From Pirellulales bacterium (GTDB lineage Bacteria; Planctomycetota; Planctomycetia; Pirellulales; JAICIG01), in NCBI GenBank assembly GCA_035533075.1, contig DATLUO010000215.1, forward strand, positions 38,346-102,345: a DNA stretch of 64,000 nt, in the 5' to 3' direction. Each line of letters begins with the position of its first letter. Position 1 is the stretch's first letter. This document shows, piece by piece, positions 36,485-42,548 of the stretch. The position numbers and the translations under genes were made by a program. A model generated the notes under the pieces. The model saw nothing but the letters and a program-made list of their open reading frames with translations, did no database searches and had not been told where the DNA came from.

Positions 36485-36888
36485 GCCTGCAGCTCCTGGC
36501 CGGCGTCGGCCTGGGGCCGGGGCGGTTCCGCTTGCGGAGCAAGCGGGCTACCGGCCTCGGCCTCGACCACGGCCTGATACAGATCCGCCCCGTGGCAGCC
36601 GGCGTATTTCGAAAGCCACTCGCGGGCCTGGTCGAGCGTGATGCCGGCAGAATTGGCGTAGGCCAGTGCCCAGCGGCGGGCCACGTCGGCCGGGACAAAC
36701 CAGTACGTGCGATAGTCGTCGTAGCCCGTGTAGTCCTGCCTGACCACGCGCTCGCCGACGGCGGTCTGGCCGACGTAATACCGGTCGGGGCCGAGGAAGA
36801 GCGGCCGCAGTCGGGCGAGGAAATGCTGGAGGTCTTCAGCCGCTTCGCCGCACTGCACAACGCGCGGCTCAAAGCCGGCGGGGCACAA
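36481..36888 (-). CDS. Hypothetical protein, intact paralogue of 34604-35097
   Basis: About 135 residues, start uncertain (TTG 36888 or an internal GTG). Core: DRYYVGQTAVGERVVRQDY, YDDYRTYWFVPADVARRWAL, AYANSAGITLDQAREWLSKY and GCHGADLYQAVVEAE. The C-terminal peptide SPLAPQAEP is encoded by a 25-bp palindromic repeat (36526-36550) that also sits at 5955-5979 in the chromosome. Function unknown. It overlaps the next gene by ATGA. Confidence 0.65.
   Translation of the reverse strand: MCPAGFEPRVVQCGEAAEDLQHFLARLRPLFLGPDRYYVGQTAVGERVVRQDYTGYDDYRTYWFVPADVARRWALAYANSAGITLDQAREWLSKYAGCHGADLYQAVVEAEAGSPLAPQAEPPRPQADAGQELQA
36526..36550 (-). repeat. 25-bp palindromic repeat inside a coding sequence
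   Basis: Exact inverted copy of 5955-5979 (TAGCCCGCTTGCTCCGCAAG then CGGAA). In the chromosome copy its TAG is the Hsp70 stop codon; here it is read in another frame and adds SPLAPQAEP to the protein. Confidence 0.75.
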
Positions 36889-37270
36889 CCCGCAGCTTGA
36901 TCTCCCGGCCGCGCAGCAACAGCCGGCGGTGCCCCGTGCGCTCGTTGTGCTGGTACGAGCCGAGCATGGCCGCCTCGGCCTCGCTCGTCATCGGCATTTC
37001 GGTGGGCACGGCCGCCCGGTTCGCCTGCAGCCAGAACAGCAGCCAGCAGAACGGACCGCGGTCGAGGTGCTTGACGGCGGCCATCACGGCCGCCAGTTCA
37101 TCGGTGTCGCCGCGCGGCGCGACCACCACGATCTGCCGCTGCCCGAAGCGGTTGACCAAATAGAACGGCGGGCTTCCCTGGGGCGCCGGCTGCTTGGGGA
37201 TGCCCACCCAAAGCGAACCGATGAACGCGCAGAAAAGCAGCCCGCAAAAAATCAAACATCCTCGTCGCAT
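36869..37270 (-). CDS. Membrane-anchored hypothetical protein, paralogue of the C-terminal part of 40053-40664
   Basis: 133 residues from ATG 37270. Starts MRRGCLIFCGLLFCAFIGSL, a transmembrane helix, then a soluble domain: FYLVNRFGQRQIVVVAPRGD, TDELAAVMAAVKHLDRGPFC, WLLFWLQANRAAVPTEMPMT, LLRGREIKL. The protein encoded at 40053 has the same domain after a zinc ribbon. Function unknown. Second gene of leftward operon 2. Confidence 0.7.
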   Translation of the reverse strand: MRRGCLIFCGLLFCAFIGSLWVGIPKQPAPQGSPPFYLVNRFGQRQIVVVAPRGDTDELAAVMAAVKHLDRGPFCWLLFWLQANRAAVPTEMPMTSEAEAAMLGSYQHNERTGHRRLLLRGREIKLRVVPRRL

Positions 37271-37301
37271 GCCACCGGTCTAACCCGCCGCGCGGCGCAA
37301 G

Positions 37302-37481
37302 TCAACAAGCATGTCCGTCGCTGCAAGCCTCAACATCCTGGTCGGCATGGACACCCGCGGCCTGACGCACGGCGCGGGCACGGGCGTCAGCGCGCTCAAA
37401 GGCCTGGACCTGGCCGCGCCAGCCGGCGGTCCGCATCACGTCTTGGACGGCCGCCACGGAAATGTACCAGTTCCAGTTCAT
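37302..37481 (-). CDS. Small protein with MNWNWY start, first gene of leftward operon 2
   Basis: ATG 37481 to TGA 37302, 59 residues. The first 22 residues are identical to the peptide at 35192; the rest (FERADARARAVRQAAG) differs. Part of the 256-bp repeat copy 2. Function unknown. Confidence 0.4.
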   Translation of the reverse strand: MNWNWYISVAAVQDVMRTAGWRGQVQAFERADARARAVRQAAGVHADQDVEACSDGHAC

Positions 37482-37670
37482 CGGATTTTTTTCAAGAGTT
37501 CACGGTTCAGGGTTCAGGCAGCAGACTGCGGTCCAGAGAAGAGGCCACCGGTACTTGACCGCGCACCGCCCGGCAGGCGACAATCTCCTTCGGCCGGGAA
37601 GCCCAAACCGATATCGAACATGCGGCCCCGCGCGGCATCAGGCTTCCCGGTCTACGCTCGCGCGGGGCCG
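37415..37670. repeat. 256-bp direct repeat, copy 2
   Basis: Near-identical to 35126-35383, with a few substitutions and small length changes in the spacer of the leader. Recombination between copies would delete or duplicate about 2.3 kb. Confidence 0.85.
37592..37670 (+). promoter_or_regulatory. Interleaved inverted-repeat leader, copy 2
   Basis: A 37592-37603, B 37623-37634, A' 37641-37652, B' 37659-37670; spacers 19, 6 and 6 nt. A' has one C-to-T change that keeps a G-U pair. B' is followed by TGTTTTTTCG. ATG 37689 is 18 nt downstream. Confidence 0.65.
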
Positions 37671-37688
37671 TGTTTTTTCGCGCCGATC

Positions 37689-38216
37689 ATGCCACCGAAG
37701 AGCTCGGCATTCTGCCAACACTGCCAACGCGACACGCTGCACGAGCAGCAGACGGAAGAACTGAGTCACATCCTTCACCTGTTGATCTCGCTCTTCCTGT
37801 GCGGCCTCTGGCTGCCAATCTGGATTCTGATGGCGCTTGGGCAGAGCAACCGCAACGCGCGCGCCCCGTGGGTGTGCCAGGCCTGCGGTAGCGTATGGTT
37901 CGATCCGGATGCCGAAGCCGTGGCCGAGGCGCGACGCGAGCGGCGCCGCCAGCAGCTTCGCCAAGCGGGGCGCCTGGCCGCACGCGGATCGCTTTCGGCG
38001 TCGAAGGCAACTGCGAATGCTGTGACCTCTCTGACGGCCGCCGGGGTCGAAGGCGGGATTCGCTTGGCGCGTGCGGCGCCCAAGCTTCCAGGCTCGATCG
38101 ACCGCGGCCTTCGGCGCGCCGCCGGCGAAGGCAACACGATACTCCACTACTTTTTTCGACTCCTGACGGTAGCCGTACTGTGCGCCGCAATCGCCGCCCT
38201 CGTCGCGGCCGCCTGA
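37689..38216 (+). CDS. Zinc-ribbon membrane protein with shared leader
   Basis: 175 residues from ATG 37689. CQHC near the N terminus and CQAC about 50 residues later form a zinc ribbon interrupted by a hydrophobic helix (LHLLISLFLCGLWLPIWILM). A charged coiled-coil stretch (AEARRERRRQQLRQAGRLAA) and a second transmembrane helix at the C terminus (FFRLLTVAVLCAAIAALVAA) follow. The topology puts the zinc ligands on either side of the first hydrophobic stretch, so that helix may be a hairpin. Function unknown. No clear ribosome site. Confidence 0.65.
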   Translation: MPPKSSAFCQHCQRDTLHEQQTEELSHILHLLISLFLCGLWLPIWILMALGQSNRNARAPWVCQACGSVWFDPDAEAVAEARRERRRQQLRQAGRLAARGSLSASKATANAVTSLTAAGVEGGIRLARAAPKLPGSIDRGLRRAAGEGNTILHYFFRLLTVAVLCAAIAALVAAA

Positions 38217-38730
38217 GCGGCGCTCGGGAACGTTGCGCGCCGGGCTGGCCACGGATGCACACGGATTTGCACGGATTATAGAGCGATCGATCCGCGATGG
38301 TGACTCAGCACGCGGTTGCGTATCGAACCACCGTGGCCCGCAGTGCCCATCGACCCGCGTTGCGCAACGTCAGCACGCGGCCCGTCTGGCAGACGTCAGC
38401 ACGTGGCGCGTTGTTCGTGGTGACTGACGTGGCGGCGATGGTAACTCAGCACGCGCTGGGTATCGTCGCATCGAACCACCGTGGCCCGCACTGCCCATCG
38501 ACCCGCGTTGCTTGTGCCCAACGTCAGCACGTGGCCGGCCTGGCAGCCGTCAGCGCGTGGCGAGTTGCTCGTGGGTGACTGACGTGGTGGCGGCGTCGTC
38601 AATGGTGACTCAGCATATTGGCCGGCTGGCCGGGGGGGGCGATTTTTGGCCGCTTTCGCCGGCGTAGACCAGTTCGTCGCGGTAGCGGCGCCTTGCCCGC
38701 GTGCTCTCTAATGCGCCGCGGCGGAGGCAC
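38217..38730. other. Repeat-rich non-coding region
   Basis: 514 bp holding two full and one partial unit of a tandem repeat (38297-38620) and no convincing gene. Frames in this stretch only reflect the repeat. Confidence 0.6.
38297..38620. repeat. Tandem repeat, units of about 141 and 164 bp, with iterated TCAGCACGYGG
   Basis: Units start ATGGTGACTCAGCACG at 38297, ATGGTAACTCAGCACG at 38438 and a truncated one at 38602. Inside, TCAGCACG(C/T)GG or a close variant occurs at 38305, 38370, 38396, 38446, 38524 and 38550. A further diverged copy is at 39650-39770. Possible protein-binding iterons. Confidence 0.7.
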
Positions 38731-39456
38731 TCAGTCGCGGGCCTCACTTTGAGCTCCTAAAGCCTTCTCAACGCTGATGATCGACTCCCGCTGCTGGGCT
38801 GCTATCTTCTTGCACGCGGCATCCGCCTTGTCGGCGTCAACATCGGAACCTAAGCGGACAAAGTCCGACCGGTTATTGACGTCGAGTTGCGCGATGCCAA
38901 AGCTCAAGTCGATCTGCTTCAGCATGAAGGCAATCTGTCCGTTCGGGTCTGTCCCCGCTGGCGCGTCGGGAATGCGTGTGTAGAGATCGAGCGCCACGTC
39001 GCACCTCTGCTTGAACTTAAGCGGCGAAGGAACGAGCGTGAGCAGTTTGGCCACAGCCCTGCACTCGTCCAAATATGTCCGCACGGCGGCGACATAGGCG
39101 CGTTCTGCCGCACTCGGCGCTGGCTTGGCTTCCGCCTTCGGCGGCGCAGCCGTGTGCGTTTCCTTGGCGCTCTGAGCGCGCCTTAGCTGCTTCTCCGTTT
39201 CAACTAGGCGGACGTCGAGGCCTTCTCGTGCGTCGAGCAGCCGTTCGACCTCCGCCGCGCTCTTCTCGGCAGCGTTTTGCGCCGCCGTGATCGAGGCGTT
39301 GGCCTTTTCGACTGACGCGGTGAGCGCAGCGTTGGCCTGCTCAAGCTCTTTGATTTTTGCGTCCTTCGCGCCGGGCCGATTCGTCGCTGCCGCCAGCAGC
39401 AGGGCGCCGATCATGCCCGCGGCAAAGCCTCCCAGGCAGAAAAGAACTCGCGACAT
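38731..39456 (-). CDS. Membrane-anchored coiled-coil protein with shared leader
   Basis: 241 residues from ATG 39456 with GGAG 8 nt upstream. An N-terminal transmembrane helix (SRVLFCLGGFAAGMIGALLL) is followed by a coiled coil from about residue 30 to 120 (KIKELEQANAALTASVEKAN, VRLVETEKQLRRAQSAKE) and a helical C-terminal domain (AYVAAVRTYLDECRAVAKLL, KQIDLSFGIAQLDVNNRS). Probably an envelope protein. No family recognised. It reads leftward, opposite to the other three leader-bearing genes. Confidence 0.7.
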   Translation of the reverse strand: MSRVLFCLGGFAAGMIGALLLAAATNRPGAKDAKIKELEQANAALTASVEKANASITAAQNAAEKSAAEVERLLDAREGLDVRLVETEKQLRRAQSAKETHTAAPPKAEAKPAPSAAERAYVAAVRTYLDECRAVAKLLTLVPSPLKFKQRCDVALDLYTRIPDAPAGTDPNGQIAFMLKQIDLSFGIAQLDVNNRSDFVRLGSDVDADKADAACKKIAAQQRESIISVEKALGAQSEARD

Positions 39457-39474
39457 GGCCAGCTCCAAAGAAAG

Positions 39475-39549
39475 CGGCCCCGCGCGAGCGTAGGCCGGGA
39501 AGCCTGTTTGCCGCGCACGGTCGCATGTTTTGGTGTTGGCTTCCCGGCC
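39475..39549 (-). promoter_or_regulatory. Interleaved inverted-repeat leader, copy 3
   Basis: On the minus strand: A 39549-39538, B 39523-39512, A' 39504-39493, B' 39486-39475; spacers 14, 7 and 6 nt. A:A' is perfect; B has three changes, so B:B' is weaker. B' is followed by CTTTCTTTGGAG and the ATG at 39456. Confidence 0.6.
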
Positions 39550-39649
39550 GATGCCAATTCTCGCCTCCGTGGCGCCGCCGGTCAAGTATTTGAGCGCGCC
39601 AAGCGCGCACGTTTTTCCGCAGGTTTTTGCGCGACGAGGGTCCACAGTG

Positions 39650-39770
39650 CCCGCGTTGCTCATGGGCGGCCCATCGGCCTGGCAGACGTCCGCGCGTGGC
39701 GCGTTGCTCGTGGGCGACTGACGTGGCGGCGTCGATGGTGACGCAGCACGCGGTTGGGTGTCGTCGGGTC
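39650..39770. repeat. Diverged third copy of the 38297 repeat
   Basis: Shares CTGGCAGACGTC, CGTGGCGCGTTG, GACTGACGTGGCGGCG and GCAGCACGCGGTTG in the same order as the units at 38297-38600. No gene is seen between 39550 and 39957; a 36-nt sequence at 39593-39630 recurs inverted at 40850-40886. Confidence 0.6.
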
Positions 39771-39957
39771 AACGGCTCGCCCGAGAAGATTGCGCGTTGG
39801 CCACGCGCCGAAATGACGCGGCTGCTGGACCTCGAAACGAGCCAATTCGGTGTCGCCGACTGTCATGGTTTGCTTTGGAACGCCGACAAAAATTTCTTGC
39901 CGCGATAGCGGCCCGGCAACGATTGACCGCCGGCGCCGACGAGGCGAAGATGGGCGC

Positions 39958-40031
39958 GGCCGGGAAGCTAAACGAAACACATGCGGCCCCGCGCGGCAAC
40001 CGGCTTCCCGGCCTACGCTCGCGCGGGGCCG
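39958..40031 (+). promoter_or_regulatory. Interleaved inverted-repeat leader, copy 4
   Basis: A 39958-39969, B 39984-39995, A' 40002-40013, B' 40020-40031; spacers 14, 6 and 6 nt. The last base of A is T, keeping a U-G pair with A'. B' is followed by CGTTGTTTTGGGGAG and ATG 40053. Confidence 0.65.
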
Positions 40032-40052
40032 CGTTGTTTTGGGGAGCGGGCG

Positions 40053-40664
40053 ATGCCCCTTACCACCGCACTCTGTCAATCGTGTTGGCAGCCCTTTAGC
40101 TGCTACTTGGACGGCAGCGAAGCGGTCTGTCGCTGCCCGCACTGCGACGCCCTGACGCGAGTCGTGCCGTTCGCCGGCCAGGCGGCGCCCGTCGCGCCGC
40201 CCGAGCCCGCCGCGCCGCGGTCGGCGAATCCCTGGCCGCGGCCTGGTGCTGATGGTGTGTGGGGCGAGACGGTACGAACGATGCGCCGAGGATGTCTGAT
40301 TACCGCTGGCTTGCTGTTTTGTGCGCTGATTGGCTCGACCTGGCTGGCCCTTCGGCCGCGAACGGAGCCCCAACCAGGCGCGCCGTTCTACGTGACCAAC
40401 CGCTTCGGCGAGCGGCAGATCGTCGTCGTGGCGCCGCGGGGCGACACGGACGAGCTGGCCGCCGTCAAGGTCGCGATCAAGCACCTCGATCGCGGCAAGT
40501 TCTGCTGGCTGCTGTTCTGGCGGCAGGCCGATCGGCTGCTTGTCCCGACCGAAATGCCGATGAGGGACGAACAGGCGGATGCGATGCTCGGCTCCTACCT
40601 GCGCAACGACCGCACCGGCTTTCAGCGGCTGCTGCTGCACGGCCGGGAGATTCCGCTGGATTAG
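40053..40664 (+). CDS. Zinc-ribbon membrane protein with shared leader
   Basis: 203 residues from ATG 40053 with GGGAG upstream. N-terminal CQSC and CPHC make a zinc ribbon (residues 8-31). After a Pro/Ala linker comes MRRGCLITAGLLFCALIGST, a membrane helix, and the same soluble domain as at 36869-37270 (NRFGERQIVVVAPRGDTDEL, KHLDRGKFCWLLFWRQADRL). It is thus a fusion or the full-length form of that paralogue. Function unknown. A 28-bp perfect inverted repeat follows 10 bp after its stop. Confidence 0.7.
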   Translation: MPLTTALCQSCWQPFSCYLDGSEAVCRCPHCDALTRVVPFAGQAAPVAPPEPAAPRSANPWPRPGADGVWGETVRTMRRGCLITAGLLFCALIGSTWLALRPRTEPQPGAPFYVTNRFGERQIVVVAPRGDTDELAAVKVAIKHLDRGKFCWLLFWRQADRLLVPTEMPMRDEQADAMLGSYLRNDRTGFQRLLLHGREIPLD

Positions 40665-40673
40665 GCGAGCGAG

Positions 40674-40786
40674 CCTTGGGCCGCCACGCGCGCGTTATGC
40701 AAGGGCCGATGATGGCCGCGCGGTTGTTCGGCCAACTCGCGCTTCGGCTTCGCCGCGCTGCATAACGCGCGCGTGGCGGCCCAAGG
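40674..40786. repeat. Perfect 28-bp inverted repeat, 57-nt loop
   Basis: Left arm 40674-40701, right arm 40759-40786, fully complementary and very GC-rich. There is no T tract after it, so a simple terminator is unlikely. The loop is itself GC-rich and partly self-complementary (GGCCGCGCGG, CGCCGCGC). Possible single-strand origin, transposon relic or recombination site. Confidence 0.75.
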
Positions 40787-41289
40787 GAGGGGGAAGAGTA
40801 CGAGAGCCGCGGCTGAGCTTGCTTTCCGCGTCGGGGGATACCCCCCTGTTTCAAAACCTGCGAAAAAACGTGCGCGCTTGGCACGCGGTCTACGCCGCGC
40901 GCGACCCTCAAAAATCGCCCCCCCCCCGGTCGAACAGCGGGAGAAGGATCTGGCTGTTCGGCTTCGCCGCGGCGAGCCGCCGCATTCGCCCGCGTCGCGG
41001 CGGGCCCGTTCGCGAGCACGACGTTGCGTTCCCGCCGCGCCTCTGGGCCTAACCGGGATTGCCGGCGGCCACGGGACCGCTCGCGACCTGGCGAACCAGG
41101 CTGCCGGCGCTGCGACGGGCAAAGTGCGGCACGGGGTTGCGTCGTCGCCGTCGCCGTCGGGGCTCACGATGAGCCCCGCGCATGCCAAGGCCACGCCGTT
41201 CGCTTCGGACAATCTGCGCCTACCGTTGCTTGGTCGGGTGTGGCCTGCGGACTAGAATGGGTTGATGCCCAGACCACGGCGGTGAATCC
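40787..41289. other. Non-coding region; no gene recognised
   Basis: 503 bp, with a run of ten C at 40918-40927, an inverted copy (40850-40886) of 39593-39630, and the presumed promoter of the gene at 41290. Frames here are Arg/Ala-rich shadows. Confidence 0.5.
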
Positions 41290-41559
41290 ATGGCTATCGC
41301 AGACAACGGCCCGGCCGCCGCCACGTTTGCCTTTACGGTCATTCTTGAGGGACTGGACGATATCGGCGAAGATTTGACGAACCGGCTGTTTGAGGCCGGC
41401 TGCAGCGATGCCTCGCTCGGCTGTTGTGACGGCGTCGTGTCGCTCGAATTCGACCGCCAAGCCGTGTCTCTCGCGGACGCGATCGGCAGCGCCGTGAGGG
41501 ATATTACGGCGGCCGGCTGCTTGCCGGCCCAAATCACGCTGGACCGGGACGGCGATTGA
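41290..41559 (+). CDS. Small conserved hypothetical protein
   Basis: 89 residues from ATG 41290. Pattern: FAFTVILEGLDDIGEDLTNR, LFEAGCSDASLGCCDGVVSL, EFDRQAVSLADAIGSAVRDI and TAAGCLPAQITL. The same order (FEAGC-D, GV-L-FDR-A-SL-DAI-SA) is familiar from small bacterial proteins found in accessory regions, often near toxin-like or regulatory genes; I cannot name a domain. Its only neighbour in the same direction is absent, and it converges on the leftward gene at 41565. Confidence 0.65.
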   Translation: MAIADNGPAAATFAFTVILEGLDDIGEDLTNRLFEAGCSDASLGCCDGVVSLEFDRQAVSLADAIGSAVRDITAAGCLPAQITLDRDGD

Positions 41560-41564
41560 GATGC

Positions 41565-41750
41565 TCAGCGTGCTTCGTCGGGCCTGGCTTGCAAGTCCCG
41601 ATCGATGGCCGCCACCATCTCCGCGTCGCCCCTCTCCATCGCTCGGGCCCGGATCTCGGATAAGAGCGCGTCGTGTCCCTGCAGGTCTTCAGGTCCGGTC
41701 GTCGTTTTTCCTTGCCGTTTGGCCATCGTTGTTGCCTCGCGTTCGGTCAT
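41565..41750 (-). CDS. Small hypothetical protein
   Basis: 61 residues from ATG 41750 (or ATG 41726). Basic N terminus (AKRQGKTTTG) and an acidic helix (GHDALLSEIRARAMERGDAE, MVAAIDRDLQARPDE). Likely a small cytoplasmic accessory protein. It is the last gene of the leftward block that runs from 43877. Confidence 0.5.
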   Translation of the reverse strand: MTEREATTMAKRQGKTTTGPEDLQGHDALLSEIRARAMERGDAEMVAAIDRDLQARPDEAR

Positions 41751-41838
41751 CGTTTTTCCGTTGCGTTGCTGGTACACAAAACAAACTCCAATCCAAAACG
41801 CCCCTACGGGAAAAAGCCGGTTGAACTGCCGCCGTGAA

Positions 41839-42240
41839 TCACGTCCTGTCGGCGTTTGCCATCCGGCCAGGTGCGGCCGTCGCGGCGCCGCCGGGGCCTG
41901 CACGCGACGCGCTCTTTCGGGAGCGTGCCGGCCGCGGCCGATAGCCGATGAAGCGACCGCAGATTTTGCAGGTCGATCGGACCATGCCGCCCGGCGCCGG
42001 CCCGTCGAGATAGTTGGCCGGGTTGTTGTGGGGCGAACAGAAACGCACGGCCGCGGATTCGCTTGGCCTGGGGCCTTCGTCGCCGGAGGGCAGCCCGGCG
42101 AGAATCTCCGCGTGGTGCGCTCGCAGCCAGTCCCACAGAGCACCGCTATCGCCGGGCGAATGCGCCTCGAACAGCAGCTCGTCTCCGTCCCGCCAAACTG
42201 AAACGCCGCGCCGGCCCAGCTCGTCAAGAATTGGGCTCAT
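41839..42240 (-). CDS. TubC-N-like small protein with C-terminal Cys pair
   Basis: 133 residues from ATG 42240. The N-terminal 55 residues (ILDELGRRGVSVWRDGDELL, ALWDWLRAHHAEILAGL) resemble the TubC N-terminal docking-domain pattern, common in small proteins of phages and plasmids. Later CKICGRFIGYRP suggests half of a zinc site, followed by a basic tail. Function in the element is unknown. 4 bp separate it from the upstream gene stop. Confidence 0.6.
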   Translation of the reverse strand: MSPILDELGRRGVSVWRDGDELLFEAHSPGDSGALWDWLRAHHAEILAGLPSGDEGPRPSESAAVRFCSPHNNPANYLDGPAPGGMVRSTCKICGRFIGYRPRPARSRKSASRAGPGGAATAAPGRMANADRT

Positions 42241-42243
42241 CGG

Positions 42244-42540
42244 TCAGGGCCTCCCGTTGCGTAACCGTGCGGCGTGTCGATCGCAGGCGGCGAAGGCCGC
42301 CCCGCGGCGGCGGTGTCGCGAAAGAATCGACCAGCACCGTCGGCCGCCCAAATCGGCCAGGTGCAGCGCGTACCAGGTGTCGGGGCGGATGCCGAACCGG
42401 CTGCGACTTCTGACCACCCGGTAACGGCCGCCGCGGTCGCGCCAGATCCAGCGATCGGCCACGATCGTCGTCTCGCGTCGCGGGCGGCGCGACCACGCCG
42501 GGCCACCCGCCGGTTGCCTGAGTTTGAGATTGGCGCGCAT
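42244..42540 (-). CDS. Small basic hypothetical protein
   Basis: 98 residues from ATG 42540. Arg/Trp-rich: RWIWRDRGGRYRVVRSRSRF, DTWYALHLADLGGRRCWSIL, AAFAACDRHAARL. The pattern of a short basic beta domain followed by a helix suggests DNA or RNA binding. It lies between tightly spaced leftward genes. No family recognised. Confidence 0.55.
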   Translation of the reverse strand: MRANLKLRQPAGGPAWSRRPRRETTIVADRWIWRDRGGRYRVVRSRSRFGIRPDTWYALHLADLGGRRCWSILSRHRRRGAAFAACDRHAARLRNGRP

Positions 42541-42548
42541 ATTTCGCT

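Noticed and set aside
38297..38620. Possible CRISPR array
   Set aside because: Units are about 140 to 160 bp and similar throughout, without alternating constant repeats and unique spacers; no cas genes.
35304..40031. Interleaved repeats as integron attC sites
   Set aside because: They precede rather than follow the genes, occur in both orientations, lack the attC core triplets, and no integron-type integrase is present.
39660..40640. Leftward 326-codon frame
   Set aside because: Overlaps the better supported rightward zinc-ribbon gene and leader copy 4; a short stretch (FVGVPKQTMTVGDTELARF) looks protein-like but no start or family supports it.
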